Assembly: GCA_948567375.1 (NCBI GenBank)
Contig: OX419755.1
Coordinates: 35,903,001-35,967,000, forward strand
Length of the DNA: 64,000 bases
Reading direction: 5' to 3'
Source: Lunularia cruciata
Lineage: Eukaryota > Streptophyta > Marchantiopsida > Lunulariales > Lunulariaceae
Part shown: one piece after another, positions 1 to 11,560 of the stretch
How positions within the stretch are numbered: position 1 is the first letter of the stretch
Layout: each line of letters begins with the position of its first letter
Position numbers and translations under genes: made by a program
The notes under the pieces: model-generated
Told to the model about the DNA's origin: nothing
What the model saw: only the letters and a program-made list of their open reading frames with translations
Database searches by the model: none

Positions 1-638
1 ATTGCTACACAACATACATCACTATCAACATCATACACTACAGAAGCACAACTCACATATAAGTCATACATAAACTCTAAAGTGCCATAATAATAAGTTT
101 GTTTACACCACTTAAATTAACTCAACTCAAATCAATACTTGATCTATCACTCTATACATAGCCAACAATTGGACACTGATTATAGTTAAGCCACACCCAC
201 TCTAGCTAAGAGTATCCATGTGACAATTGCAAGTAATTGTCCACCATAGCAAGGAACTCAAAGGCTCAACATTTGAGAAGTGATCTCTCTAGAGTTGCAC
301 TTTGAAAATATACTCCTGGACTCAAGCTAGGTCTGAAACCCTAATAGTCCCACTGATGGCACAACCAATAGTGCAAATGGTGCAAATTGATGGTGGGCCT
401 TCCACAAAGTCAATACCCTGAATACAAAATCTAAATGTCAGAAAGTAGTGATTGCTAAAATATCTCTAACCACAATCACTGCAACTCTAGTGTTTGAGCA
501 ATCTAGATGCGACACTACAAATGGTGTGATAGTTGTTGTGTGTATATACATTGCTATACAACATACATCATTTTCAGCATCATACACTATAGAATCACAA
601 CTCACACATAAGTCATACATAAACTCTAAAGTGCCACA
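1..638 (-). repeat. 3' LTR of MP-gypsy copy A, with partial extra LTR head
   Basis: Read on the minus strand, the LTR begins TGTGGCACTTTAG at 638, just after a G-rich tract. It matches 13,080-13,545 (5' LTR), 38,986-39,556 (copy B) and 51,297-51,846 (copy C). Bases 1 to about 95 repeat the first 100 bases of the LTR, so the unit is followed by part of a second LTR head. The window edge cuts this. Confidence 0.8.
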
Positions 639-650
639 ATTGCCCCCCTA
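639..650 (-). other. Polypurine tract of MP-gypsy copy A
   Basis: The minus strand reads TAGGGGGGCAAT directly before the LTR start. The same tract occurs at 38,974-38,985 in copy B and, slightly changed, beside the copy C LTR. It is the expected plus-strand primer. Confidence 0.7.
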
Positions 651-756
651 GCTAGCGGTTAGGTCCCTCTAACTCCAAATAGCCATCTACTCCAAGTATA
701 TGGTATACCTTAGGATGGGCAAAGATCAGGAGGCCGGGTGCTATCAAGCCCTATCA

Positions 757-1150
757 TTAGTTGCATGTCTGCAATCTATACCATATAAAGGATGAACTAG
801 CTAAAGGTAAAGTACATCTAGGACATAACCACTGTCCTTGAGGAACCACTGTGAGGGGAGGAGTCATACATGCCATATGCCATCCTCTCAAACAACTATC
901 ACACACTATCATAATAGTAGCTCCACCAGAAGAGTCACATAACATACACCTCAAGCTTACACGTACAAGTGCCAAGCTTGGGTCCATAGTACCATCAATG
1001 TTTAGGAGATGGCATGGCGCACAATTGCACACATGATCCTTCCAAACAACTCCATCACATCCTTCCAACACAAGGACTCTAGATGGCAAAACCTAGCGCA
1101 CTCTCAAGATAGTACGGCCTATAGAAATATCAAGTGTCATTGGTGCTGTC
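757..1150 (-). pseudogene. Integrase C-terminal tail with PHD finger, copy A
   Basis: C-terminal end of the MP-gypsy polyprotein. From the methionine at 1089 the reading has a short SH3-like stretch (VLVLEGCDG...WKDHV) and then an intact C4HC3 zinc finger: C48-x2-C51-x11-C63-x2-C66-x4-H71-x2-C74-x14-C89-x2-C92, with the conserved Trp two residues before C89. Codons of the finger span 814-948. PHD fingers bind zinc and typically read histone H3 tails. In this element it could guide integration or tether to chromatin, which is inference. Copies B and C carry the same domain. The upstream polyprotein is broken, so this is a pseudogene with a well-preserved domain. Confidence 0.85.
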
Positions 1151-2220
1151 TGTTGTAGATATACATAGTTCCTTGGATGAAATCACTGAAACGAGGGTCT
1201 ATAACCTCCTCAAATAGAAGCATAGCGTAAGGTATCTCTATGCTGAGCAATCGCCAAGTTCTCAAAGGCCATCAACATCATTCTTTGAAAGATCTCTACC
1301 CATTGAGAACATGCATTCATCCATACATCTAGATCATCCAAGTCCAAAACTACAATAGCACCTCAATGAAGGTTGTAGGTAAATCTAGATCTTGTCCATA
1401 GAGTAGAAAGTAAGGAGAGAAGGATGCTAAGGAGGCTTGCCAGCTGAACCAATAGCCCATGGCCAACCAAGGTAACTAGAGATCCCCATCTCCCAAGTGG
1501 CTTCTCTACAAACCATACTTTTGCAATTCTCTCTTCACCATTTGAACCACTCTCTTTGCTAAGCCATCTGCTTAGGGTGATCTCGGGAGATAGTACAATG
1601 ATCAATAAAAGTCTTTTCATAAAAGACTTGAGACTCCCCTAAGAACTCTCTACCTTGATCAGTCAAAACCTCAACTGGTGCACCAAAATGACTAAGAACT
1701 TGATCTAAGAATGAATAAGCCGTCCCTTCACTGGACTTGTCAAGAAGTTCCACCAACTCAATCCACTTAGAGAAGTGCTCCACCATCACCAAAACATATT
1801 GATGATGTCTCATAGTCAATGATAAAGGTCTAGCAAAGTCCAAACTCCAATGGTACCACAATCCCATGATTGGTATGGGTGCAACTTGGCATATAAGCAT
1901 TAAATGATGCTCTAACTTGGTCACAAACCACACATTTGGCAACAAATTTTTGTACATTGGTTTGCATACTGCACCACCAATAATGACTCTGGAGTAAGCT
2001 ATATGTATGCTTTACTCCAAAATGTCCTAGCTCTTCATGAGCATGACGGACCAACTGTAGTCTTTGAGATGGAAGTGGTACTACTCTCACTCTACCATCC
2101 TCCATACACAAAAAAGGTGTCTACCCTCCAATCTGAACCACCCGGCTTGTTGAAGACCATGGTCTCTCTCCTTGGCCCCAACTATGCCACCCATAACACC
2201 AATGCAAAGATAGTCCACCA
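1151..2220 (-). pseudogene. Integrase, copy A
   Basis: Reads right to left. The zinc-binding N-terminus (HAHEELGHFGVKH, then CVVC) lies in 1,830-2,111. The catalytic core follows in 1,559-1,957 with the first Asp in LDFARP and the second in TDQGREF. The third acidic residue region (after DHPK) is broken by a stop and frameshift near 1,555. Downstream pieces at 1,363-1,555 align to copies B and C (WEIG, YGQDPDLPI). Integrase would insert the cDNA into host DNA. Stops and frame changes make it non-functional. Confidence 0.8.
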
Positions 2221-2810
2221 CTAAGATATCATCATGAATATCTTGCTGAACTGTACCACTATCTCCACTCTCTGGATATATGACCTCAATAACTCCTCAT
2301 GGATGCGCTGAGAGAGATACCACCAAAGCTTAAAAAAAAAATTAGAGAAAGGTAAATGCATGCCAACCTGGCACCATCTCCTCATTTGTCTCACCATGCC
2401 AACATGCTCTGGTCTGATCTTGCTGGCTGGGACATGGGTTCTACTCAACCTAAACTCATATAAAATCAGAGCCCATAGTGCAAGCTTCCTTGAAAGCTTG
2501 TCAGCCTCCATCAACCACTTTAGTGGCTAATGATCAATGATGAGAGTAAAGAGGTTACCAACTAGGTAACATCAGAAATATACTATTGCCTAAACTGCTA
2601 CCATGCACTCTCACTCATATGAATTATACTGTGCCTCTAATGAATTTTTTGAGCGATTAACATAGGCCACCACAAACTCCTTCCCCTCATCATCATGTTG
2701 GGTGAGCATTGCTCCAAGCCTCAACATACTCCAATTAGTGTGAACCTGACATGGTCGTCCTTTGATCGGTCTCCTCAAAATTGGAGCAGATGTCAACCTC
2801 TCCTTGAGCT
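2221..2810 (-). pseudogene. RNase H and connection, copy A
   Basis: Remnant of the RNase H domain that follows RT in gypsy elements: GAMLTQHDDEGKEFVVAY with the downstream acidic stretch, then IIDH*PLKWLMEADKLSRKL. The first catalytic Asp region is altered (VHTNWS where VHTDWS-like sequence is expected) and stops interrupt it. Copies B (36,801-37,180) and C (53,640-54,080) align along the whole stretch. Confidence 0.7.
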
Positions 2811-3690
2811 CTACAAAAGCTCTCTCTTGCTTGTGTCCCCATTACTACTCATGTCTAAGCTTGGTCAATTTTGTCAAGGCCTTGGCAATGACACTAAATC
2901 CTCTAACATAGTGGCGATAGAAGTTTGCCACCCAAGGAATGCTTGCACTTTGCTCACATCTATAGGTTGAGGAATATACGCAATAGCCTCCACCTTGGTC
3001 TATTGAACACCAAGTCCTCTAGGGTAGATAGTGTGACCCAAATACTCAACCTACTTGTGGAAGAACCTACACTTCACATGATGTAATTTGACTCCATGAG
3101 ATCTCAACCTCTTAAAGACCTCCAACAATTGTCTCTAATGCTCCTCCACAGTAGTGCTATAGACCAAAATTTCATCAATATAGCACCAAGAAAAATCTAA
3201 TCCAACTAGGATCTTGTCTATGACCCTCAAGAACTTAGCAAGAGTGTTCTTTAACCCAAATGGTAAGAACCTCCATTGATATAACACATCCTTTCCGTGA
3301 GGATCAATAGCCCAAAATGTTATCTTGGACTTATCCTCCTCCATAATTGGCAACTAATGATATCATGCTCAAAGATCCAAAGTAATAAATACCTTTGCAT
3401 GCCCAATTGCATCAAAGATCTCCTCCCGTGTAGGTATTGCATACCAATCAGCCCTAGTCTGTCGGTTGATAGGACGGTAGTCTCCACACATCCACCTATC
3501 TATGTAGTTGCCATGCATATCCTTCTTGGTTTTCATCACTATCGTCAATGCATACTCTCCGTGTGAAATCTCCACCAAACTAGCCTAAAAATGGTCACTA
3601 CTTTGGCTCAAGATCAATGTCCTCTCCATATCACTATATCAATAAAGACATCAAAAAATTGGTGTATTGCTAGTTAGCTTAATCTAAATA
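2811..3690 (-). pseudogene. Reverse transcriptase, copy A
   Basis: Ty3/gypsy RT in pieces. It shows GDYRPINRQTRADWY, AIGHAKVFITLDL, the substrate loop DVLYQWRFLPFGLKN, and the catalytic box as YIDE at about 3,170-3,185 where YIDD is expected (copy B keeps YIDD). Losing the second Asp alone would abolish polymerisation. In-frame stops also break it. It lies downstream of the methyltransferase region on the minus strand. Confidence 0.85.
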
Positions 3691-4139
3691 CCATGTCCTT
3701 TTAGAGCATCTAAATCCTTCATATTAAAGGCAAACCAACTCATGTAGCTACTCAAGAACCTCCAAACCCTCCGTCTTTCCTCTCCTATAAGCTTGGGTCC
3801 AAGATCTAATTCCCAAGTATCCTCTATAATTGCCATAGGAGTGGAAGATGTACTAACTGGTTGCTACACTAGACCCTTGGGAGCAATAGTGTCATGCTCC
3901 TAACCACTAGAGGTCCCAACCTCTGTGTGAAAAACTCCCTCTACTCTAGCTACAAGGTCCACACGTCCTCTAGCAACATCCCAAGTAGCCCACGCTCACC
4001 TAGATGGACTCCAAGTAGATCACTCTCCCTAGTAGCTATTGGCTGTGTCCCAAGAATACCATGTCCACTTGGTCCATTGCACCAAGCATGTGCTTGAATC
4101 GTCTCAATAGGGTCAAGGCTCACAAGTGTCCAAGTGGTG
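3691..4139 (-). pseudogene. Linker between methyltransferase and RT, copy A
   Basis: Degenerate coding sequence that aligns with copy B 35,390-35,720 and copy C 55,001-55,313 plus 56,062-56,160. It includes the reading GPSGHGILGTQ and a stretch like GLLGVHLGEHGLLG. No known domain recognised. It joins the last methyltransferase motif to the RT fingers. Confidence 0.6.
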
Positions 4140-5260
4140 ATGCATATCAAGTGCATCCTACGCTACTCTGCCAAGCCAAGGCTCACAATCTAGGTCAAAC
4201 AGTTTAGGTCCATAGCTTGACCTAACACTTGATGCCTGGATGCCTTTTAGATTGCAAGAATAGCAATAATACTAGTGCAACAACCATTGCCTGCTCTCTC
4301 TTATTGGTGTTGGGCTCCACCAACTGGTGTAACTCTGAGTCCTAAACTAGTCCATGACCTCCCTCTCAAAAATCATGAGAGCCTAGGAAACTCATAAGTG
4401 TAGGAAAAGCGGCTCTAGGCTGTCCAACTAGGTTCACCACTGCCATATGTGACCTATCAACCACTACTACCATTTGAGATTGACGCCCAACATCCAAGAT
4501 GTCATCAACAATGATGTGGTCTAGTTGTTGAATCCCGTCATAAGTGCGCTATATAACCTCTCTAGGTAATAGGTTTGTCCACCAAAGACAAAGATGATGA
4601 GCCTATGATCCCACTCTGGCTGCATCTAACAAAACAATAGGTCCCATCCAAGAATGGACCTGATGTGTACTTGCCACCACCCAAGTGCAAGAATTTCCCA
4701 TCAAAGGGATGTTCTCCAAAATGTAAGTTGGAGAAACAGATTGATGAACCTAGAGATGTTGTAGTATCTATAACATCTCCCAAAACACACCAAAATAGGG
4801 ATCCTAAAGACCCAAACCTCGGCCAACATGTGTATGTCCCTAACATGGCCATCCAAAAATTGCCATTTTGGTGAAGAAGCCCATGTCTCTCCAGATCATG
4901 CACCCCCAGTAAGGAAATATTTGTTGGTAAGGTCTTTTGGTAACCCTTGACTGTTGACATTGGTAATTACTCAAGATACCAATAAGCCAAGTGTGCCACA
5001 TGATGTAGAGAGACTCGTCTAGCAGTCTCATCTCTCTCCACATACAAGTAACTTTGTACTTGTATACCTGCCTATAAGACCACAACTAGTCCGATGCTAA
5101 TCTCACCAAACAACTCCAATGGACATACTCTATCTATTAGATACTGCCAAGCAATTAGTGTGGTATCCAAAGGTGTCAAGGTAATCAACTTTGGAGGCTC
5201 ATCCTCACACTCATCTCTTGATGGTACAAAGGCTCCACTCCAAGCCTGTTGTACCAACCG
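4140..5260 (-). pseudogene. Cytosine-5 DNA methyltransferase domain, copy A
   Basis: Retrotransposon-encoded C5 methyltransferase, order right to left. Motif I is LELFGEISIG at 5,091-5,119 (SAM binding; copy B has GG where this has GE). Motif II-like is LYVERE near 5,045. Motif IV is GWPC followed by TAG at 4,834-4,854, catalytic Cys codon 4,843-4,845, with the expected Gln turned into the stop. Motif VI is ILENIP near 4,708-4,722. Motif VIII-like LLDAARVGS*AHHLCLWWTN lies at about 4,568-4,636. Motif X-like HQVLGQAMDLN lies at about 4,201-4,240. Such enzymes transfer methyl from SAM to C5 of cytosine. Canonical order I to X argues against a permuted DRM. Several stops make it inactive. It lies between protease and RT. 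Confidence 0.85.
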
Positions 5261-5513
5261 ATCTGCATGCTACTGCAATGCCTCCCCTGAACTCCACAAT
5301 GGAACATCCAAGGTGGATGGAACAATCCCACTCATTCTCCAAATCCGAGAGATATCCTCTAGTATTGGAGTATCCTTTGCATGGGTGTTCTCCTCCAATA
5401 AGTCACCAGGCCAAGTAACTACACCACTGAAAGTTGAAACTAATGCTGCCATGGTCACAAACTGTAGTGAGCCAAGACTACCACTATTGAAGCATACTAG
5501 TAGGCAACATACT

Positions 5514-8500
5514 TGTTGTGGTACCCACATTTTTTTGTTTTTCTATGTTTATTTGTGTTTAAGAGAAGAAGTAAGCACTAAAAGTCAAATTGTGGACGAA
5601 GAATGGACAAAAGTAACTTTGGAAGACATCCGAAGAAGATGACATTGGATCCGATGATGGAGGTACTCGGAAAAGAGGTACGACGGAAAAAGTCCGAAGA
5701 GCACCATCTTTGGGTCGGAAGGCGTAGGAGATACAAAGACCGTTTAACAATCTTGGTACATGGCAAGAAAGTACATTTCAAGAAACGGCGGGAGCAGAAG
5801 AAGCATGTCTTGACAGTGACTGGGACTTGCACACAGAAGAGAGAAATTCAAAGCTAAAATTGACTGAAGAATGACTGCAATTTGAGGTAATATAAAATTG
5901 CAACTACGTAGGGACAAGTTGAATGTTCCGAGTAAATTTCCAATCTCTTTGAGTAGTCGTCCTGTAGTAATGCGTGTCTAGAAGCCCATTGAGAGTGAGA
6001 TTTTCTGAAACCCCAAGGGAGTTAGAGTGTCTCGTCTAGGAGAGGGTCTCATCTTCCAGCATCGTAGAACAAGAGAACATATCATGGGGAAGAAGGTAGC
6101 CAATGCGCTGGCGGTGTGAGGTTTTGCACTCCAAAGATTAGATGTAGTAGCTAGAATTGAAGTCTTGACTAGACTTTGTATTACATTTTTAGCATGGAAC
6201 TGGAATTTTAGTTTCCCGGGAGTGATGGCAGAGATCACTGCCAGTAATTGTGAGGAGGGTCCCGAGGTGGAAGGGAAGAGACGCAATCCGGCTCAATGGA
6301 CTGAGTCGGATTGGAGGTTAGTATTGGGGAGAGAAGCAAGAGAGCCGACAAGGATCACCTTCTATCGGAAGTGTGATGCTGCAGAGGAGACGGCGGAGAT
6401 CCGCAACTCGTTTTTTGCTCCAAGAATGACAAATAGATACAAGGTGGAGTCCTATTGGGATCCGATCCAAAGAAGCATTGTGGGGGCAATGATGGCCATG
6501 TTCAAGCCAGAACAAACTACCTACGTGAACATGCAGCAAGCTGTATTCTTCCATCAGATGTTTGCAAGAGTTCCAGTGAATTGGGCGAAGTGCTTTCACC
6601 ACCAAACAAGGCAGATGGTGGTTAATTGGCAAACAGGCTCGCCACCGCATTACTTTGCACCGTTTGCAGCACATTTCTTCTTTGGACTGAACCTATTGGC
6701 CAAAGAGGAGTGTCATCATATGGTGTCCCACATTCATCCGGATTTACGACAAGAAGCAGAGGAGGAAGAGCGCCAGTATATGCTGCATCTTTGAGCAAAC
6801 AATGAATATTTCTCGAAGACCGGATAGTGGAAGGTTGAAGAAATTACCAGTCCAAAGACAAAGAAACGTGGCAAACCTAAAGAAGCAAAGTTGCCTCCCA
6901 CTCAAAGAAAGACTCGACGGCTGATTTTAAAGACTACAAAGATCGTAAAAGATGCATCATCAAGATCAGAGTCTAGGGAAGAAACCGAGTCGCAAGAAGA
7001 GGAATCCAAAGAAGAGGAGCTCACTTTAAAAAATGAGGAGTCCGGGAGCGATAGCGATGGGGAGCCAGAAGTTCAGCAATTGGTGGCGGTCAGTGAGGCT
7101 TGTCAGGCAATGGTGGTGAACAAGCCAAGACCAAAAGAGAAAGAGGAGAATCCCGCGGGACCAAGTTCAAGAGGCCCAGACAAAGAAAGTACCGAACGAT
7201 GAAGATACAAAGATTGCAACTTCGGATGAAGGAGCAGATGACAAAGGTGAAGACTCAAGACGAAGATGGCGATGAAGAGGAAAGGAATGTCGGCGGGATA
7301 TCTTATTTGACAAAGGTGGTCACACCCTTACTGGAGATACTGAAGGATCATTGGAAGGTAATTCCCCAAGATTGTAGGAAGGGGATGAACGAGCTGCAAG
7401 TGGTGATGTATTTGATGAGTGAAGTGAAGGAGTTGCAGGAGCACCAAGTCCAAAGAAGTGAGGAAGTGAAAGAAATTTGGAGGGAGGAAGGCTTGACAAA
7501 GAAGACTCTCACCATGTTACAAGAAAGCTGCGAGGAAAAAGAAAAAGAACTGCAAAGGTGAGCCAGAGAATTAATGGAACAGGCAATGTGGCTCAACAAG
7601 ATGAAGGCAGAAGTGAGTGATGTGCACATCGAGAATGTCCATTTGAAGGCAATGACCATCGTAATGGAGCATGAGTTGGATAGTTTGAAGAAGAGTGCAG
7701 CGGCAAAAGATCAAGCATGGCAAAGGGAGTTGGCAGCCAGGCAAGAAGAAGAGGAATGATTACAAGAACTTGTCAGGAGCGCGGAAAGGCAAAGCATGCA
7801 GTATGCAGAGGAGAAGAAGATGCTCGCTGCGGAGTACAAAGACAAGTTGAAGATGTATTGTGAAGAATTGAAGGTAGAGCACTCTCAAGGATATGCATCG
7901 GAATCAGTAGGAGAAGTTGCGGGGAAGTTGAGAGCAATCTTAAGCACGAAGGCTGAAGGGAGATTGGAAGAAGCCCGCCTACATGAGTTGAAGTTACTTC
8001 TGTAGGAAACTTGGAAGAGAAAAGCCAAGGATGTGGACATGAACAACTTGTTGATCCGATTGAGAGAACACATAGATAGGAAAATGTTAGAAGTAGAGAA
8101 CAATGTTAGTCTTAGATTAGATTTAGTCAATTCGGAGTTAGAGAAGATTTGGAATAGTGTGACAGTGGAGAAGAAACCCGACGTCGCAAAAATAGGAATT
8201 CAAGTGTCATTGGACTTGATAATTGATACATTAGAGAAGAGTGGGTCAAGAGATAGAGAGTTAGACAAGTCACTCCTGAGCTCAATTGTAGTTCCTAGCA
8301 TAGAAGTCGTAGAATTAGTGAAGGAATTGGTAGAATTAGCTATACTTGAAGAAGGAGAAGTAGAAGTAAGATCATTGGGTTTGGAAGCCGATGATGAGGT
8401 AGATATTGGATCGGGGTAGTACAATTTTGAGATAGGAAAAAGCAGATATGAAGAGATAGATGATTGATTGGGATCTGCAGGTAGGAAGAGATGTTAGGAA

Positions 8501-9215
8501 GCGATACATAGGTGGGAAGGTCTGCCATTTGCTTCAGTATTTAAAGGAAGCATTCACAGTCCTATGTTAATCAGTATTTATATTTCTGAAGATAGATAAA
8601 GCGAAGTGTTGTTCTCAGTGCTCATTGCTTAAGCTTAATTCCAATTGTCAATTTCATGTTTGTAGTTGCGAGTGTGTGGAGAATTCCAAAGAGCAAGTCA
8701 ATGTGTCTGTGGATGTTGGAATCTGCAGCCTTGATCTTCATTCTATGTGTTTGATCCTAAGTGAAGTGCATCGGAGCAATGCCTTGACAGATTTGAGAGG
8801 AATTGTAGTGTTGGTAGTATTTTGCATTTGTGAGTGCAACACGAAGTTGATGTGACGCAATTTTGATCAAGGAAGTTGTGCCTTCAGTGGAGGGGTGGAA
8901 CACAATTCTGAGGTGAAATAGTTCTTCATAATGAAGTGCCATCTTTGGGAGAATCTGAATCATCACAATCAAGAGTTGTTTGGACAGAATTTGCTATGAT
9001 GTGATTATGTGTGTGTTTTCGTGACAAGTTGTCAAGATTGTAAGCTTGTTACTCTCTTTTGGGTGTAGTTTCTACCTGAGATATTAAAGAAGAAACCAAG
9101 AAGAACTGCAATTTTGACTTTTGACTTTGTATTTGGACATTTCTGAATAGTATCTCTACGAGAACAAACTTTACTTACCCAATTACCGCAAAAGTGATAT
9201 TTGCCAGGTTGCCAC
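5514..9215 (+). mobile_element. 3.7-kb insertion in copy A carrying an orphan gene
   Basis: Copies A and B align on both sides of this block, but B is continuous (near 34,060), so this is an insertion of about 3,702 bp into the protease-methyltransferase junction of copy A. The junctions read CAACATACT before and ACTCGTCC after, so ACT may be a 3-bp target duplication. The ends are TGTTGTGG... and ...GGTTGCCAC, which share only a short inverted TGTGG. I found no long terminal repeats, no RT and no transposase motif. It carries one plus-strand coding region (6,225-8,419). Class unresolved: a non-autonomous retroelement or a DNA transposon with short ends. Confidence 0.75.
6225..8419 (+). pseudogene. 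Orphan gag-like and coiled-coil protein gene in the insertion
   Basis: Not recognised by function. An ATG at 6,225 starts a globular region of about 190 residues rich in aromatics (WDPIQRSIVG, TTYVNMQQAVFFHQMF, HFFFGLNLLAKEE) that looks like retroelement capsid or the plant 'putative transposon protein' type. In-frame TGA at 6,792 and TAG at 6,825 follow. Then comes an acidic and basic low-complexity linker (6,840-7,265) with at least two frameshifts. A long heptad-rich coiled coil runs to the stop near 8,419, interrupted by stops at 7,559, 7,757 and 8,003. The last three can be explained by C-to-T changes in Arg or Gln codons. A decayed relative lies at 16,000-16,900 on the minus strand. Confidence 0.65.
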
Positions 9216-10228
9216 ACTCGTCCCTCACCTGATTGCCAACCTAGTTTATAGGATATTGTCTCCTCCCAATAGTCAATATTGAAACCCATGGGTATAACAT
9301 TGCTCCATCGACTAGCATACAATATGACTCAACTATTGTCACAATAGCCTGAGCTCTCACCATCGAGCTATCCGTTGGATGACCAGGCTGAATCTAAACA
9401 ACTAGCTCTCCACGTGTGATGTACTGTGTTGAACTACCTCCTAGAGATGTCTGGATCTAAAATAGACACCTCTCCATATTGGTCTTTTGTAACCCTAGAT
9501 CGACAATTGCAGCCTTCCCCAACATAAGAGGTTGCTCACCAGAGTCTAATAAGACTCTCTATGGTGTATGGACCTTCCTTGAAGGTCCCACCAAATGGAA
9601 AATCCCCCTCTGGTTATCCAATAGGACAACACTAAGTGTGAACCATGCTCTCTCAAAGGCCGGTCTAGTTGGCAACTCCTCCAATCTAGATGCTGCTACC
9701 TGCCATAAACCATTGGTCGTTGAGCGAATCCCATGCTCCTCAACCAAGTCAACTCACTATCAACCACCTCTGCTCTAGTAGTAAGAACCACATCATCACT
9801 ACTCTCACAAAGCGTGGCAGCCACTCTGAACACTAGGGCTGGGTCAACTCCCAATGTACACATGTCATTGGCTGAAAATAAAGGATAGTGTATAATCAAC
9901 TAAGCCGCCCCTAACATCATGCTAGACTTAGTCTGTGTAGTAGTAGGTGTCTGACTAGTAGCTAGTCCATGCACCCCATTGCCACCTACCACACTTGCAC
10001 TAGGACGTCTAGGAGCTATAGATGATGTCTATAGGGCCTAAGAGAGCATGAAAGACTAGGGAAGTTTGACCTATCTCCCAACCTCTCCTCTTTGTGGATC
10101 CAACTCCATTGATGCTCCTCTAAGCTCTTGAGTACCTACTGCAGATGCATCCACATGTGCTTCTCCGCACATGAAGTCCAAAGCATCTCTATCACCAGCA
10201 TATGAGGTGGAAGCCTCAGCACCCGAAT
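9216..10228 (-). pseudogene. Aspartic protease region of copy A
   Basis: Retroviral-type aspartic protease between gag and the methyltransferase. The active-site triad is intact as LLDSGEQPLMLGK, with Asp-Ser-Gly codons at 9,538-9,546. Upstream stretches (9,696-9,899) read HYPLFSANDMCTLGVDPALV, matching copy B at 33,380-33,450. Downstream it continues to about 9,216, where the 3.7-kb insertion breaks the frame. Stops interrupt it. Copy B has DSS in place of DSG. Confidence 0.7.
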
Positions 10229-11560
10229 CTAATCTCCTCTAAGCAATGGCCATACTAGCCAATCTCTGCTCCAACTGCTCAATACAAGTAGCCATAGTTG
10301 TATCAAAATTAAGGGCAAGTATTGCACCTCTACTAGGTGTAGATCCTCTACCACCACCTCTACTACCTTTTCTTCTATGAATTGGAGTTCCTCTACTACC
10401 TGCCATAGCAATCCTACTACTTCGTAACTCCGAGTGTAGGTCAAAGCACCTATTACTAGTGTGACCAAATCTATGGCAATGCTCACACTATCTTTGTGTT
10501 GGTTGTGATGCACCAAAGGTATCAGGTCCACTACCTTGAGTACACTCTCTCATATGGCAAGGTCCACCACAAGTCCAACAAGCAACACCACCGCTCATTG
10601 GCTACAATTGACCTGAAAATGAAGGTAAGGGTCTAGCTACAATAGGCCATCTACTTGCTCCATAAGATTTGGGCTGTCCACTTTGTCCTCAAAACCACTC
10701 AAGCATGGTGCACTCTAGAAGAAGTCACAATTGTGGATGAGGTCTCCCTACCAAATCTAGATGTCACCACTCTCTCCTCCATCATGTTGACCTCAATACA
10801 CTCAGCCAAACCAAAGACCACCGCCAAAGTAAGCAAAGTAACTTGTTACAACGTAGCATCACAAACTCTACATCACAACTCCTTGTCCAATATCCCATAC
10901 CAAAACTAGACTGCTTGGGCCTTAGTAACTCCCTAAGTGAAATTGATCAACCACTCATGCAAGTGTATGCCTTGTGTAGGCTCTCTCTAGCCTTCCGTTG
11001 GAACTCCTACAAGCTCCTCAACTTGTCAATCCGCATTCCCTGGAAGTTTTGCCTCAAACACTAGAAGAACTCCACCATGGGGTTAAACCTTGGTACTACA
11101 CCACATCATGTAGCGGTACTTCTACTTGTAGTAGCACTATCTCCAGCTAGTGCACCTCCACTAGCTCCACCAACGCTACTTGAGCTAGAACTCATGGGTA
11201 CAACCAATCTACCCCTAGAAACTAAGCTTTAAGTAATGGAGACATAGTTTGGAGACCAATATTGTCTCCATGGCTCAATCTCCTCCAAGTGAGCTCTCCT
11301 GAACTCATGGTAATCATCCATCAATGGATCCTCCAGATGTTGAAACAAGCCCTTCCATGCCATGAAGGGTGTGAACAAAGTCGGGTTCTATATCTACTCT
11401 AGATCACACCAACTATCAAACTCCTAGATGAATTCATCCAACTCAATGGTACTTATTGTACCAAAGTAACACTTAGGGCCTTTGGAGGCCCCTTAAATCT
11501 TGTCCATGTCCCACAACAACGGTGCGGACACACCAAGGGCACTCTCAATAAATAAGCTAA
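10229..11560 (-). pseudogene. Gag with two CCHC zinc knuckles, copy A
   Basis: Structural polyprotein region, minus strand. The amino part (about 11,270-11,560) reads MDDYHEFRRAHLEEIEPW; the capsid part follows to about 10,650 (FWYGILDKEL, LAVVFGLAECIE). Two nucleic-acid-binding knuckles follow: CWTCGGPCHMREC near 10,545-10,590 and CEHCHRFGHTSNRC near 10,447-10,490. A Gly/Arg-rich tail (SRGGGRGSTPSRGA) comes next. Copy B 32,040-33,016 is collinear. Stop codons are scattered through it. Confidence 0.75.

Noticed and set aside
4140-5260. DRM-type (permuted) methyltransferase
   Set aside because: Motif I precedes IV, VI, VIII and X, the canonical order; DRM enzymes place VI-X before I-V.
5603-5857. 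84-residue basic ORF at the start of the insertion
   Set aside because: Possible leader peptide but no domain or relation to the copy at 16-17 kb; treated as untranslated.
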